DNA from: an uncultured Pelagibacteraceae bacterium
GTDB lineage: Bacteria; Pseudomonadota; Alphaproteobacteria; Pelagibacterales; Pelagibacteraceae
DNA length: 51,229 bases
Direction: 5' to 3'
Assembly (NCBI GenBank): GCA_902536085.1
Contig: CACAWF010000006.1
Span: 1 to 51,229 of the forward strand
This document shows positions 16,606 through 27,034 of this stretch, in pieces. Positions within the stretch are counted from its first letter, which is position 1, and each line of letters starts with the position of its first letter. The notes under the pieces are model-generated. The model did no database searches. It was not told the origin of the DNA and saw nothing but the letters and a program-made list of their open reading frames with translations. A program made the translations under genes and the position numbers.

Positions 16606-17382
16606 TTAGGCTAAACACGTATGAAAACGAATGACATCTCCTTGTTCACTTTCCATCTCTTTTGATCCAGAAAATGTTTTGCAATAATCAACTTTAGAAA
16701 ATTTATTTAAAAAAAATTTCCTAGTAAAATAATATGTGTGTGGTGGAGAAATAATTTTGTTATTTAAGCAATTTGGAACTTCAAAAAAATATACCGAATC
16801 TGGCTTGGATATCCTTTTAAAAATTTCTAATGTTTTATTAATATCATGTACATGTTCTAAACTATGGCTACCATAGATAAGGTCAAATTTTAAATTAGTA
16901 TCATCTATTGATTGTATATTGTGCCATCTTTCATTAAAGGGATTTTTTTTTGTTGCCCCAAAATCATAATTATAAATATCATGATTAGCGGCGTGAAATA
17001 GAAAAGATACTCCTCCATGGCCAGCACCAAAATTTAAAATTTTTTTTGTATTCGAATTAAAAAATTTATAAAAATTTATAATTTTATCAAAATGTTCAAT
17101 ATCCCTAAGTCTAACAGGATAATTTATATCTGTTCTTGATTGCCAATAAGTTTTTTCATAATACTCATTTAAAAAATTTAAATTTGGCATAGGTTCAAGA
17201 TAATAATAACCGTTTTTATTGTATTCCAATTTTGATCTTAAAAAAGTTTTATTATATTTTTCTCTTAAAAATAATGATCTAGCTTTTCCTTCAAAATCTT
17301 TCGGAATTAGCCTTATTCTATAAAGTACGATAGCAATAAAATTTTTTATTTTATGAGAATTTAAAATTAAAAATTTAAGCAT
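16606..17382 (-). CDS. SAM-dependent methyltransferase (class I, type-23 like)
   Basis: 258 residues. The SAM-binding glycine motif is ILNFGAGHGGVSFLF near residue 115. It is followed by the acidic post-motif and the GSHSLEHVHDI segment (about 170), typical of Methyltransf_11/23 proteins that modify sugars, lipids or small molecules. The N-terminal about 90 residues (NKTFLRSKLEYNKNGYYYL and MPNLNFLNEYYEKTYW) resemble those of methyltransferases found in polysaccharide clusters. It lies downstream of tRNA-Ser and two glycosyltransferases, so a surface-glycan role is plausible; the substrate is unknown. Confidence 0.8.
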   Translation of the reverse strand: MLKFLILNSHKIKNFIAIVLYRIRLIPKDFEGKARSLFLREKYNKTFLRSKLEYNKNGYYYLEPMPNLNFLNEYYEKTYWQSRTDINYPVRLRDIEHFDKIINFYKFFNSNTKKILNFGAGHGGVSFLFHAANHDIYNYDFGATKKNPFNERWHNIQSIDDTNLKFDLIYGSHSLEHVHDINKTLEIFKRISKPDSVYFFEVPNCLNNKIISPPHTYYFTRKFFLNKFSKVDYCKTFSGSKEMESEQGDVIRFHTCLA

Positions 17383-17441
17383 ATCTCATATTATAAGTTT
17401 ATTTATAAAAATAAAATATATTTAATTTAAAGATACAAAAA

Positions 17442-17531
17442 TGGCGGAGAGAGAGGGATTCGAACCCTCGAAACGGTTTCCCGTTTACACGCTTTCCAAG
17501 CGTGCGCCTTCAACCACTCGGCCACCTCTCC
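17442..17531 (-). tRNA. tRNA-Ser (GGA)
   Basis: Read on the minus strand this is a 90-base class II tRNA with encoded CCA (complement of 17442-17444). Acceptor arm GGAGAGG pairs with TCTCTCC (one G-U). The D arm has GGCCGAGTGGTTGAAGGC. The anticodon stem CACGC/GCGTG encloses TTGGAAA, anticodon GGA. A long variable arm is formed by ACGGG/CCGTT-type pairing. The T arm is GAGGG-TTCGAAT-CCCTC. It lies 16 bp after the 656-aa membrane glycosyltransferase gene. Confidence 0.97.
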
Positions 17532-17547
17532 TAAATCTAAATCAAAT

Positions 17548-19518
17548 CTACTTATAAAAAATAACTTCATTCAATCCAGCATTTTTAATTTTTAATTCTT
17601 GTATATCAATTTGTACCTTAATAATCTTTTCCTTGTTATCTATGTTAAGAGATGTCCAATAAGGAAATAAATTTAATTTAATAAATTTTTCTCTGGTCTT
17701 TGAATTCTCAAAATGAAGAATAATTTTTAAGTCTAATCTATCAATATTCCTCTTACTTCCTAAGAACATCAATTTTGAAATAAATGAGGGATTTTCTAAA
17801 TCAAAATCTATTAAATCATCATCAAGTTTACTAAAGTAAACAGAGTCGTCACAAATATCTTCTGTTACACTTAAATCTTTTAGTTTGAGATAAGCATCAT
17901 TATTTTTTGAAATTTTGTAAGGAATATTTTTTGATATAAAAAAATTATAATTTTGGTTATCTAAAAAATAATCTGGACAGTTTATGTTTAATTTGCTTAA
18001 TTTTTTATAATTTCTGTTTGTAAATTCATTCAATTTTTTAAAACTTTCAATATTTTGACTTGGTTTGTCATATCTAAAACTTTTTTCTTTAACAAAATCA
18101 ATTATTAAATCTGGTTTATTCTCTCTCAAGTCATTTAGAAGCCTGCTTCTATAATAGTCTCTATTAATATTTTTGATAATTTGCTTTTCAGAAATTGTCT
18201 CTCTAGAGGATGGTGTCATGTAGCTTAATATGTACCACTTAGGCATCCAACCCCAAATATAAAGTTTCGTCTGTTTATCTTCATCAAATAAATATTGAAA
18301 TATTCTTGGGCTGCTTAAATGGATATTTTGTTTTTTAAAAGGTATACGATCAAATTTTTTACTATAAAATTTATCTTTCTCCAAAAACGCTGAAATCATA
18401 GTTAAAATTAAAAAACCTGTACTGAAAAAGGTTAAAAATGAAAATCTAGTCTCTTTTTTAAAATCAGAGATAATTAAGCACATAAGTTGTGAGATAAATA
18501 TTGGTAGAAATGGCACTAAAGCGATTAAATAATGTCTGTGCATTTTTCCGGGTATTAAAATAACAGCTACTAATGATAATATTATTAAAGATATAAAAAT
18601 TATATCTTTATTGAAAATAATACTTTTAAATCCAATTTTTATTGCCTTAAATAATAAAAGAAGAGATATAAAAAAATAAAAATAAATTATGTGAAAGACT
18701 AAATTTAAAGTTAGATGTTTTTTAAATCCTTCCCCTACTGAGATAGGAGTATTTATTTTTTTCTCAGAATATACTTCAAATAAAATATTTTTGGATTGAC
18801 TAAATGAAATAAAATCATAAGCAAATATAAAGTTATTAATAAAAAAATCTTTTAAGTTTCCGGAAACAAATAATAAAGTAAATATGATAAAAGATGGTAG
18901 TAAAAAAAAAAAGACAGATATAAAATATTTACGTAAGTCTTTTTTTTGTAAAAAAAGCTCAATTAAAATTATTAAAAAAATAATTATCGCAACTGGAAAA
19001 AATTGAATTTTTGAAAAAAAAACTAGCCCTAATAAGATAGGAGCTATAATTATAGTATTTTTTTTTGAAAAATTTTTATCTAGTTTGATTAGTAAATAGC
19101 TTAAGGTTAAAAATGTAGTAGAGAGTAATTCAGTACTATAATGTAAAAAATCAGGATCTTTTGTGAATAGAAAAAAAATCCATAAAGGTGCAATCAAAAT
19201 TAAAGTATGATAAATTTTTTGAATTTGAAAGTGTATAATTTTTAGTACGCATAATATAATCATTGCTAAAAGAATAATGGCGGTGACTCTAGTTGATAAA
19301 AAAGTAATATCTAAATTAAAAATTTCCGGCCACCCGAGTATCAAAGAATTAAGAATTCCTGATGTTGTTCCATCGAATTTCAAAAAAGCGTTGCCTTTAT
19401 TAAAAATACCGATCGCATTTGACATCATTTGCGTTTCATCTGGATTTAAAATTTGAAATCCTAGAAGATGAGAATTAATTTTTGCTAATAATAAAGATGT
19501 AAAAATTAATAAAAACAT
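17548..19518 (-). CDS. Membrane glycosyltransferase, ArnT/PMT-like (GT-C fold), 656 aa
   Basis: Large integral membrane protein. About 11-12 hydrophobic segments fill residues 1-390; the remainder is a soluble, probably periplasmic, domain. The first extracytoplasmic loop has NPDETQ (about 25-30), matching the acidic Asp/Glu motif that GT-C enzymes of the ArnT/PMT type use for catalysis and metal or lipid binding. Such enzymes move sugars from polyprenyl-phosphate carriers to lipids, glycans or proteins outside the membrane. Start ATG at 19518 follows the stop of the GT4 gene directly, so it is translated with it. The acceptor is unknown. Confidence 0.75.
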   Translation of the reverse strand: MFLLIFTSLLLAKINSHLLGFQILNPDETQMMSNAIGIFNKGNAFLKFDGTTSGILNSLILGWPEIFNLDITFLSTRVTAIILLAMIILCVLKIIHFQIQKIYHTLILIAPLWIFFLFTKDPDFLHYSTELLSTTFLTLSYLLIKLDKNFSKKNTIIIAPILLGLVFFSKIQFFPVAIIIFLIILIELFLQKKDLRKYFISVFFFLLPSFIIFTLLFVSGNLKDFFINNFIFAYDFISFSQSKNILFEVYSEKKINTPISVGEGFKKHLTLNLVFHIIYFYFFISLLLLFKAIKIGFKSIIFNKDIIFISLIILSLVAVILIPGKMHRHYLIALVPFLPIFISQLMCLIISDFKKETRFSFLTFFSTGFLILTMISAFLEKDKFYSKKFDRIPFKKQNIHLSSPRIFQYLFDEDKQTKLYIWGWMPKWYILSYMTPSSRETISEKQIIKNINRDYYRSRLLNDLRENKPDLIIDFVKEKSFRYDKPSQNIESFKKLNEFTNRNYKKLSKLNINCPDYFLDNQNYNFFISKNIPYKISKNNDAYLKLKDLSVTEDICDDSVYFSKLDDDLIDFDLENPSFISKLMFLGSKRNIDRLDLKIILHFENSKTREKFIKLNLFPYWTSLNIDNKEKIIKVQIDIQELKIKNAGLNEVIFYK

Positions 19519-19519
19519 T

Positions 19520-20542
19520 TTAACTTGTATTTGAAATTAATTTACTTAAATTTTCTATAAATTGAGATTTGGTTGGCAGTTCGTTTTTTCTTAATTCTTT
19601 TTGGATCTTATTATAATTTTTTTTAATGTAATTTAGAGTTCCAAATAAACTTACAAAATTTCTTTTAGATACAAAAATTCCTTTTTGGTTTGTTATAATA
19701 TGTTTTATGTCTTCAAAAATTACAATTGGTCTTCTACGAGCTAATGACTCCAAAACTACCATTGGATATCCTTCTGTAAAAGATGGTAAAATAAATATAT
19801 TGTGATCATCGTAAAATTTTATAAGCTTCGATTTATTGCTCTCATTGATATGAGTACTAATGTTTTTAAAATCTATTTTACTGGTTGTATTATGCTCTGC
19901 GCCTACAATTGTTAAAGATATATCTCTTTTATTTTTTAAAATATCAACTAATGAAAAAATACCTTTTTCTTTTCTAATTCTTCCAACGTAAAGTAATTTA
20001 AATTTTTTAATTTCTATACTTTTAGTTTTTTTAAACCACGAAGTGTCTAATTGAGATGGTTTGACTAATACACCTTTTTTACCTCTTAATATATAATCTC
20101 TACAACTCACAAAATTTGAAACTAATGAGGAGATATTAAACATCAAATGATATACAAATTTTCCAAATAACCCAAGAATTGCTTTGTATTCACCGTAACC
20201 GTCACTTCTTAAATAAATCAAAGGTTTTTTTCCTAATATCCTTAATAATAATGAAATAATAAATGTGTAAGGAGTAATTGAAATTACAAAGTATTTTGAA
20301 TCTTTATTTTTAGAGGAAGAAATTACTTCAGTAATATACGAAAAAATATTAGTAAAAATTTTAATCTTTTTAAGTTTGACTTCGTGTGACCTTTTTTTAT
20401 ATGATTTTCTCGCAAATAAGTTAACATCAAAATATTTAGAAAGACCCTCTGGTGTAGATTTTAGATCTATGTTGTCACAAAAAAACTTATCGTTATTTAA
20501 ATAAATACTTTCATTAGAAAAAATAAATAGTTTCTTTTTCAT
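19520..20542 (-). CDS. Glycosyltransferase, GT4-like (GT-B fold)
   Basis: 340 residues. The C-terminal GT-B domain is clear: LLYVGRIRKEKGI (about 195-207), then HNIFILPSFTEGYPMVVLESLARR with the conserved nucleotide-sugar-binding Glu pair (E-x7-E type, GYPMVVLE). The N-terminal half is less typical but holds a Rossmann-like hydrophobic stretch (YFVISITPYTFIISLL). Its ATG shares a base with the lepA stop (TAATG), and its stop touches the next membrane glycosyltransferase, so both ride on the translation operon. Donor and acceptor sugars are unknown. Confidence 0.85.
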   Translation of the reverse strand: MKKKLFIFSNESIYLNNDKFFCDNIDLKSTPEGLSKYFDVNLFARKSYKKRSHEVKLKKIKIFTNIFSYITEVISSSKNKDSKYFVISITPYTFIISLLLRILGKKPLIYLRSDGYGEYKAILGLFGKFVYHLMFNISSLVSNFVSCRDYILRGKKGVLVKPSQLDTSWFKKTKSIEIKKFKLLYVGRIRKEKGIFSLVDILKNKRDISLTIVGAEHNTTSKIDFKNISTHINESNKSKLIKFYDDHNIFILPSFTEGYPMVVLESLARRRPIVIFEDIKHIITNQKGIFVSKRNFVSLFGTLNYIKKNYNKIQKELRKNELPTKSQFIENLSKLISNTS

Positions 20543-22350
20543 TAAGTTTCTTTATTTATTTTTAAAACTCCGATAAAAGCCTCTTGAGGTATCTCTACTT
20601 TGCCGAATTGTTTTGATCTAGCTTTACCTTTTTTTTGTTTTTCTAATAATTTTCTTTTTCTATCAGTTGCTCCTCCACCATGTATTTTAGTCAGAACATC
20701 CTTTTTAAAACCTTTTATTGATTCTCTAGCAACGATCTTACCCCCAATTGCTGCTTGGATTGGAATCATAAAGTTATGTCTTGGTATTAAATCTTTTAAT
20801 TTTTCACATACTTGTCTACCCGTAGATTGTGCAAAATCTTTATGAATTATCATCGCAAGTGCATCAACGGGCTCAGAGTTCACTAAAATTCCTAATTTTA
20901 CAAGATCACCTTCTCTGTAACCAGAAATTTCATAATCGAAACTTGCGTAACCACTTGAAACAGATTTAAGTCTATCATTAAAATCAAATACTACCTCGTT
21001 AAGAGGTAAATCATACGATATAACGGCTCTATTTCCTGAGTAAGATAAATTTGTTTGAACTCCCCTTTTATCTTGGCATATTTTTATTATCGAGCCTAAA
21101 TATTCATCTGGAGTAATTATTGTAGATTTAATCCAAGGCTCCTCAATTTTAGTAATTTGTGAGGGATCTGGCATATTTGAAGGGTTTTGAAGGTCAAGGA
21201 TCTCACCTTTTATTTTGTGAACTTTATAAATTACTCCTGGAGTCGTAGTAATTAGATTTACATCAAACTCCCTTTCTAACCTCTCTGTAATAATTTCTAA
21301 ATGTAATAAGCCTAAAAAACCGCACCTAAAACCTAAACCCAATGCACTTGATGACTCAGGTTCATAAGAAAAGCTTGCATCATTTAATTTAAGTTTAGCC
21401 AAACCATCTTTTAATTTTTGATACTCTGAACTATCAACTGGAAACAAGCCACAAAATACAACAGGTTTACTAGGCTTAAATCCTGGTAATGGATCATTTA
21501 TTGGGTTTGAAGCATCACAAATTGTATCACCGACCTTAGTCTCGGATAGAGATTTAATTCCAGTGATTATATATCCAATTTCACCCGAGTTTAATTCCTG
21601 TATATCATTAGGTTTTGGAGTAAAAACTCCCACTTTTTCTATTAAATACTCTTGGTCATTAGACATAAGTTTTACCTTCATGCCTTTTTTTAATTTACCA
21701 TTAATAACACGAACTAAAATTACTACACCTAGATAACTATCATACCAACTATCTACTAATAAACATTTTAATTTTTCCTCAATAATTCCTTTTGGGGCTG
21801 GTAACTTATCAATAATTGCCTCTAAAATATCATCTATTCCCTCACCAGTTTTGCCTGAACATGGAATAGCATTTGATGTATCTATGCCAACAACATCTTC
21901 AATTTCTTTTTTTGTTTTTTCAATATCAGAAGCTGGTAGATCAATTTTATTTAAAACTGGTATAACCTCATGATTTATTTCAAGAGCCTGATAAACATTA
22001 GCAAGTGTTTGAGCTTCTACTCCTTGTGTGCTATCAACAATTAAAAGTGAGCCTTCACAAGCAGATAAAGACCTGCTTACTTCATAACCAAAATCTACAT
22101 GGCCTGGTGTATCAATAATGTTGAGTCTATAATTGTTCCCATCTTTCGCTTTATAATTTAATTTAACTGTTTGAGCTTTAATAGTAATACCTCTTTCTCT
22201 CTCTATATCCATTGAGTCAAGAACTTGTTGTTTCATTTCACGCTCTGTTAAACCTCCACATTTATGAATTATTCTATCAGCTATTGTAGATTTTCCGTGA
22301 TCAATATGCGCAATTATAGAAAAATTACGTATTCTTTTTATATCTGTCAT
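20542..22350 (-). CDS. lepA: Elongation factor 4 (LepA), ribosomal back-translocase GTPase
   Basis: 602 residues, the usual size. GTPase motifs: G1 AHIDHGKST (about 14-22), G3 DTPGHVDF, G4 NKIDLP. Domains II, III and V-like follow, and the LepA-specific C-terminal domain ends with [29 protein letters not shown]-like basic segment (positively charged, ribosome-binding). The start shares a base with the pheT stop (TAATG). A secure call; in many alphaproteobacteria lepA is not in the pheST operon, so the join here is a local rearrangement or lineage trait. Confidence 0.97.
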   Translation of the reverse strand: MTDIKRIRNFSIIAHIDHGKSTIADRIIHKCGGLTEREMKQQVLDSMDIERERGITIKAQTVKLNYKAKDGNNYRLNIIDTPGHVDFGYEVSRSLSACEGSLLIVDSTQGVEAQTLANVYQALEINHEVIPVLNKIDLPASDIEKTKKEIEDVVGIDTSNAIPCSGKTGEGIDDILEAIIDKLPAPKGIIEEKLKCLLVDSWYDSYLGVVILVRVINGKLKKGMKVKLMSNDQEYLIEKVGVFTPKPNDIQELNSGEIGYIITGIKSLSETKVGDTICDASNPINDPLPGFKPSKPVVFCGLFPVDSSEYQKLKDGLAKLKLNDASFSYEPESSSALGLGFRCGFLGLLHLEIITERLEREFDVNLITTTPGVIYKVHKIKGEILDLQNPSNMPDPSQITKIEEPWIKSTIITPDEYLGSIIKICQDKRGVQTNLSYSGNRAVISYDLPLNEVVFDFNDRLKSVSSGYASFDYEISGYREGDLVKLGILVNSEPVDALAMIIHKDFAQSTGRQVCEKLKDLIPRHNFMIPIQAAIGGKIVARESIKGFKKDVLTKIHGGGATDRKRKLLEKQKKGKARSKQFGKVEIPQEAFIGVLKINKET

Positions 22351-24752
22351 TAGGATCTAATTGTAGCACCAGTTTTTTTACTTACCGCATCAATTATTTT
22401 TTTACTAATTTCATCTAAATCATTCTCGGTTAAAGTTTTATCGAAAGCCTGTAAAGTAACATTAATTGCAACTGATTTTTTATCTTTTGGAATATTTTCT
22501 CCCTCATAAACATCAAAAGTAGACACATTTTGAATCAATTTTTCATCTACCTCTCTTATGATATTCTCTAGTATTCCTATTTTAAAAATTTTATCTATAA
22601 CAAAAGCAAAATCTCTTTCCGATTTCTGGTAATCTGAGGGTTGAAAACTTATTTTGCTTTGTCTTAATTTTTTGTTTGGTTCAGGAATATTTTTTAAAAA
22701 AATTTCAAATCCAAAAATATTTTTGTCTTTACAATCCAAACTTTTTGTAATTGCAGGATGTATTTCGCCAAAATAAGCTAAATGAGGGCCTTTTTCTGAT
22801 TTTAAAGTAACAGATCCTGATCTTCCAGGATGATAACAATATTTAGTATTATCATTAACAAAAAGATTTTTTTCTTCAATGCCAAGTTCAACTAAAGTTG
22901 TCATAACATCGCCTTTAATATCAAAAATATCTACATTTCTTTCCTTATCTAACCAACTTTTTCTATTTATTTTTCCAGATTTCAAACCTCCAACCACGAT
23001 TTGTTGTTCTCCTGGATTTTTTCCAGAGAATGTTGGGCCAATTTCAAATAAAGATAAGTCATCGTATCCTCTGTCTTGATTTTTTTTTATATAAATAGCT
23101 AAATTAGAAAAAATTGAACGTCTTAAAACATCAAGATCAGATGAAATTGGATTAAAAATTGAAATTTCTTTTTCACCTTTTGAAAACTGTTTATCAATTT
23201 TTGAATCTGTAAATGACCAAGTTACTATTTCCATATACCCTTTAGAAGCTAAAGATCTTTGTGCTAGGTGGAAAAGTTTTTGTTTAAAATTTAAAGTATC
23301 TTGGGTCCTATTTTTGATAGGTTCAATTAATTTTATATTATTAAACCCTTTGATCCGAATTAGTTCCTCAATTAAATCTTCATCCAAACTTATATCTGGT
23401 CTCCAGCTTGGCACTTCTACTTTTATATCTTTTGTACTTTTTTTACATTTAAAACCTAGAGAGGATAAGATTTTGTCGATTTCGTTTGCAGTGATTGAAA
23501 TACCAATTAGTTTTTCAAATTTTTCTTTTTTAAAGTTAATTACCTTTTTTTTTTGGCTGTTTTTACCTGTAATTTGGAACTTACTTGCTTCTCCTCCACA
23601 AATTTTCAAAATTAGTTCAGTCGCAAGTTCAAGCCCCTCTTTGATAGACTCAGGATCGATACCTCTTTCAAATCTATATTTTGCATCAGTATTTATATTA
23701 AGTGCCCTAGCTGTTTTTCTTATTGAGGATGGGCGGAAATGGGCAGCTTCTAAAAGTATATTTTTTGTACCTAATTCAGTTGAGGTTGTTATTCCTCCAA
23801 TTATTCCGCCTAATCCAAGAACGCCAGATTTATCGGAGATGACGCACATGTCTTTTTTTAATTTATATTTTTTATTATCTAAAGCCTCAAACATTTCACC
23901 TTCTTTGGCATTTCTAACTATAATTTCTTTGTTAATTTTATCTGCGTCGTAAGCATGCAAAGGTCTATTTAAGTCAAACATTACATAGTTTGTAATATCC
24001 ACGACAGCCGAGATGGGTTTTAATCCTAATGCAATTAGTTTATTTTTTAACCATTCAGGGCTTTCTCTATTAGTAATGTTTTTAATGTAACAGCTTCCAA
24101 AGATATCACACCCTTGATTTTTTTCTTTTTTAATCGATGTTTTTATTTGATGTTTTATATTTTGTTTTATTTTCTTTCTTTTTATTTGTATTAATTTTCC
24201 AACTCCTGTTGAAGAAAGATCTCTTGCAATACCCCTAACACCTAAACAATCAGCACGATTAGGAGTTATGGAAATATCAATAACTTTTTGCGGGCTACTT
24301 TTAAAGTAGCTTTTTCCTATATCTTTCTCTTTATTTCTAAGTTCGATAATCCCTTTACTTTCGTCAGATAAGTTTAATTCGCTTTCAGAGCAAAGCATTC
24401 CTCTCGACTCGATGCCTCTTATTTTAGCAACCTTTAATTCAAAATTAGTTTTTGGTATTACAGACCCAGGAGGTGCATAGATTGTGATTAAACCTTCTCT
24501 AGCATTTTGAGCTCCACAAACAACTTTTAGAATCTCTTTTCCACCAATGGAAACGTCACAAACTTTTAATTTATCAGCATTTGGATGTTTTTCAGTTTTT
24601 AAAACTTTGGCAATTTTAAACTTACCTAATTCTGTAGAGTTTTCTGTTACACCTTCGACTTCAAGTCCGATGTTTGTAAGCCGATCAATTATTTCATTTT
24701 CTTTAGCTGATGTTTTAAGATGTTCTTTAAGCCAAGGAATTGTAATGATCAT
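22350..24752 (-). CDS. pheT: Phenylalanyl-tRNA synthetase beta subunit
   Basis: 800 residues, full length. Domain order: the EMAP-type tRNA-binding module (about 40-150, with [12 protein letters not shown] and VCGAQN), B3/B4 editing core with DITNYVM and [12 protein letters not shown]5 domain, the synthetase-like core, and a C-terminal ferredoxin-fold anticodon-binding domain (about 705-800, [13 protein letters not shown]). Forms the alpha2-beta2 enzyme with pheS. The ATG overlaps the pheS stop by 4 bp (ATGA), the arrangement that supports stoichiometric synthesis. Confidence 0.97.
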   Translation of the reverse strand: MIITIPWLKEHLKTSAKENEIIDRLTNIGLEVEGVTENSTELGKFKIAKVLKTEKHPNADKLKVCDVSIGGKEILKVVCGAQNAREGLITIYAPPGSVIPKTNFELKVAKIRGIESRGMLCSESELNLSDESKGIIELRNKEKDIGKSYFKSSPQKVIDISITPNRADCLGVRGIARDLSSTGVGKLIQIKRKKIKQNIKHQIKTSIKKEKNQGCDIFGSCYIKNITNRESPEWLKNKLIALGLKPISAVVDITNYVMFDLNRPLHAYDADKINKEIIVRNAKEGEMFEALDNKKYKLKKDMCVISDKSGVLGLGGIIGGITTSTELGTKNILLEAAHFRPSSIRKTARALNINTDAKYRFERGIDPESIKEGLELATELILKICGGEASKFQITGKNSQKKKVINFKKEKFEKLIGISITANEIDKILSSLGFKCKKSTKDIKVEVPSWRPDISLDEDLIEELIRIKGFNNIKLIEPIKNRTQDTLNFKQKLFHLAQRSLASKGYMEIVTWSFTDSKIDKQFSKGEKEISIFNPISSDLDVLRRSIFSNLAIYIKKNQDRGYDDLSLFEIGPTFSGKNPGEQQIVVGGLKSGKINRKSWLDKERNVDIFDIKGDVMTTLVELGIEEKNLFVNDNTKYCYHPGRSGSVTLKSEKGPHLAYFGEIHPAITKSLDCKDKNIFGFEIFLKNIPEPNKKLRQSKISFQPSDYQKSERDFAFVIDKIFKIGILENIIREVDEKLIQNVSTFDVYEGENIPKDKKSVAINVTLQAFDKTLTENDLDEISKKIIDAVSKKTGATIRS

Positions 24753-25816
24753 TTACTTAGACCTCTATAGTTTGTTGGAACATCCAACGGGTCGAATCCG
24801 AAATGACTTAGCCACCTATAATCTGCCTCGAAGAAAGCTCTTAGGTCATTAATTCCGTATTTCAACATTGCTAGACGATCGATACCCATTCCAAAAGCAA
24901 ATCCTTGGTACTTCTTCGTATCAATTTTTACATTTTTTAATACATTAGGATGAACCATTCCACACCCTAAAACTTCTAACCATTTATCTCCTTCTCCAAT
25001 TATTATTTTTCCTTTTTCAATTTTGAAACCAATATCAACTTCTGCAGATGGTTCCGTAAAAGGAAAATGACTTGGTCTAAATCTCATTTTTACATTTTTG
25101 ACCTCAAAAAATTCCTTTATAAAATAATCAAGGCAACCTTTGAGATGTCCCATAGTGATGCCTTTATCTATATGGAGACCTTCTAGTTGATGAAACATCG
25201 GAGCGTGAGTTTGATCGCTGTCACATCTGTAAGTTCTTCCAGGAACTATTATTTTAAAAGGTGGTTTGCCTGACATCATTGTTCTAATTTGAACTGGAGA
25301 TGTATGTGTTCTTAAAAGTAGTTTTTTATTTTCTTCTAAATAAAAAGTATCATGCATGTCTCTTGCAGGGTGTTCTTCTGGTGTATTTAAAGCCGTAAAA
25401 TTATTATATTCTGACTCAACATCAGGCCCTTCGGCAACTGAAAATCCTATTTCTGAAAAGATAGAAGATATTTCATCTATAACTTGCGAGACTGGATGAA
25501 TTTTGCCCTGCCGACTTGGTCTTATTGGAAGCGTAACATCAACTTTTTCATTTTTAAGTTTTTCATTTATTTCCTTAGTTTCAATTTCAATATTTTTTTT
25601 GTCTAATTGCTGTGTAAGGTCTTCTTTTATTTTATTTAAATTTGAGGCAAATTCTTTTCTTTTTTCATGGTCTAAAGATCCAAGAGATTTAAATTGTAAA
25701 GTAATTTGACCATTTTTTCCAAAGAATTCTGTTTTGATATTTTGTAAATCTTCCTTAGTTTTGACAGAATCGATTTTAGCATTAAATATGGAATTTATTT
25801 TATCCAAATCACTCAT
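24749..25816 (-). CDS. pheS: Phenylalanyl-tRNA synthetase alpha subunit
   Basis: Catalytic subunit, 355 residues. The N-terminal coiled-coil (about 1-100) binds tRNA. Class II motifs follow: motif 2 [19 protein letters not shown] and motif 3 [33 protein letters not shown] forms the phenylalanine pocket. It starts 48 bp after rplT and overlaps pheT by 4 bp. Confidence 0.97.
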   Translation of the reverse strand: MSDLDKINSIFNAKIDSVKTKEDLQNIKTEFFGKNGQITLQFKSLGSLDHEKRKEFASNLNKIKEDLTQQLDKKNIEIETKEINEKLKNEKVDVTLPIRPSRQGKIHPVSQVIDEISSIFSEIGFSVAEGPDVESEYNNFTALNTPEEHPARDMHDTFYLEENKKLLLRTHTSPVQIRTMMSGKPPFKIIVPGRTYRCDSDQTHAPMFHQLEGLHIDKGITMGHLKGCLDYFIKEFFEVKNVKMRFRPSHFPFTEPSAEVDIGFKIEKGKIIIGEGDKWLEVLGCGMVHPNVLKNVKIDTKKYQGFAFGMGIDRLAMLKYGINDLRAFFEADYRWLSHFGFDPLDVPTNYRGLSK

Positions 25817-25864
25817 GGGTTATTTGATTTTTTATATTAAGTTGAAGATAAATCAAAGACCCTT

Positions 25865-26221
25865 TTAATTAAGGGAGGATTGAACCTTTTTTACCACTGA
25901 TTTAAAGACTTCTGGATTGTTATAAGCAAGCTCAGCTAAAACCTTTCTATCAAGTTTTATTTTAGATTTAGCCAAGCCATTGATAAATTTTGCGTAAGTT
26001 AAACCTTCAGCTCTTACACCGGCATTGATCCTTTGAATCCAGAGTGATCTAAATTCTCTTTTTTTTGCTTTTCTGTCTCGATAAGCATATTGCATTGCTT
26101 TTTCCATAGCTTGACGAGCTATTCTTATAGTATTTTTTCTCCTTCCATACTGACCTTTAACTGATTTAAAAACTTTTTTATGTTTAGCTCTACTTACAAC
26201 ACCTCTTTTTGTTCTAGCCAT
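25865..26221 (-). CDS. rplT: 50S ribosomal protein L20
   Basis: 118 residues, the standard size. It has [17 protein letters not shown] at the start and the [15 protein letters not shown] and [12 protein letters not shown] segments, all L20 signatures. It binds 23S rRNA and is needed early in 50S assembly; in other bacteria it also represses its own operon. It lies one base after rpmI. Confidence 0.98.
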   Translation of the reverse strand: MARTKRGVVSRAKHKKVFKSVKGQYGRRKNTIRIARQAMEKAMQYAYRDRKAKKREFRSLWIQRINAGVRAEGLTYAKFINGLAKSKIKLDRKVLAELAYNNPEVFKSVVKKVQSSLN

Positions 26222-26222
26222 A

Positions 26223-26429
26223 TTATCCTCTTAAGTTATATGGCATGTACGATTTTACAATTTTAGTATCTTGTTTTGTCATAATCGTTGTGCCTCTTTG
26301 TTTTCTTATTTGTGAGTTAGTTCTTTTGATCATTCCATGGCGCTTACCAGCTTGTGGCATTTTAATTTTACCAGAGGCTGTAAACCTAAATCTTTTTTTT
26401 GCTGAACTTTTTGTTTTTAATTTTGGCAT
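26223..26429 (-). CDS. rpmI: 50S ribosomal protein L35
   Basis: 68 residues starting [21 protein letters not shown], the typical L35 beginning, and continuing [19 protein letters not shown]. It sits between infC and rplT in the order found across bacteria. The 59-bp spacer before it contains a possible hairpin. Confidence 0.97.
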   Translation of the reverse strand: MPKLKTKSSAKKRFRFTASGKIKMPQAGKRHGMIKRTNSQIRKQRGTTIMTKQDTKIVKSYMPYNLRG

Positions 26430-26450
26430 AAATAATTCGGACTTATATAG

Positions 26451-26475
26451 GCATTATCTCACCTTATCAAGATGC
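26451..26475 (-). promoter_or_regulatory. Possible hairpin in the infC-rpmI spacer
   Basis: On the minus strand GCATCT can pair with AGATAATGC, leaving a two-base bulge and a 10-base loop. It ends 21 bases before the L35 start and is not followed by a T tract, so it is not a classical terminator. L20 or another product could use such a structure for feedback in this operon, as in enteric bacteria and Bacillus, but the sequence alone does not show this. Confidence 0.25.
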
Positions 26476-26488
26476 TTTTATGATTGAT

Positions 26489-27034
26489 TTAGATAGGTTG
26501 AATAATCATCACCATTTGTTTTCCCTCGAATTTGGGCTGGCTTTCAACTTTTGCTACATCTTTAGTTTCTTCAATTATTTTATTCATCAAGTCTTTTCCA
26601 AGATCTGTATGTTGCATTTCTCGGCCTTTAAATTTTACAGTAAATTTTACCTTATCTCCTTTACTAATAAATTTTTTTGCGTTCTTAATTTTAAAATTAT
26701 AATCATGGGTCTCAGTGCCAGGTCTTAATTTTATTTCTTTTAACGAAACAGTTTTTTGTTTTTTTTTAGCCTGATTAGCTTTTTTTTGTAAATCATATTT
26801 ATACTTTCCCATATCCATAATTTTGCATACAGGAGGATTAGCGTTAGGTGATATCTCAATTAAATCTAAGTCTTCTTGTTTTGCCATCTCTATAGCTTTT
26901 TTCAATGGCATTGCTCCAAGATTTTCCCCACTGCTGCCTATAACTTGAACGTCTAGTGCTCTAATTCGTTCATTAGCTCTAGGTCCTTGAGGTTTTGTTC
27001 TTCTTTGAAAATAATTTGGTTTTGAGTTTGACAC
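26489..27034 (-). CDS. infC: Translation initiation factor IF-3
   Basis: 181 residues with both IF3 domains: the N-terminal part RTKPQGPRANERIRALDVQVIG through SPNANPPVCKIMDMGKYKY, and the C-terminal part with KEIKLRPGTETHDYNFKIKNA. It binds 30S subunits and checks start-codon pairing. The start is GTG at 27034, immediately after the thrS stop. The best-known infC start is the rare AUU used for autoregulation in E. coli, which this gene does not have at the position chosen. The alternative would be a start further inside, which would lose the conserved N-terminus. Confidence 0.96.
   Translation of the reverse strand: MSNSKPNYFQRRTKPQGPRANERIRALDVQVIGSSGENLGAMPLKKAIEMAKQEDLDLIEISPNANPPVCKIMDMGKYKYDLQKKANQAKKKQKTVSLKEIKLRPGTETHDYNFKIKNAKKFISKGDKVKFTVKFKGREMQHTDLGKDLMNKIIEETKDVAKVESQPKFEGKQMVMIIQPI

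Noticed and set aside
23314-23952. 212-codon plus-strand ORF
   Set aside because: Shadow of pheT; the minus-strand frame has clear PheT domains and the plus frame resembles no family.
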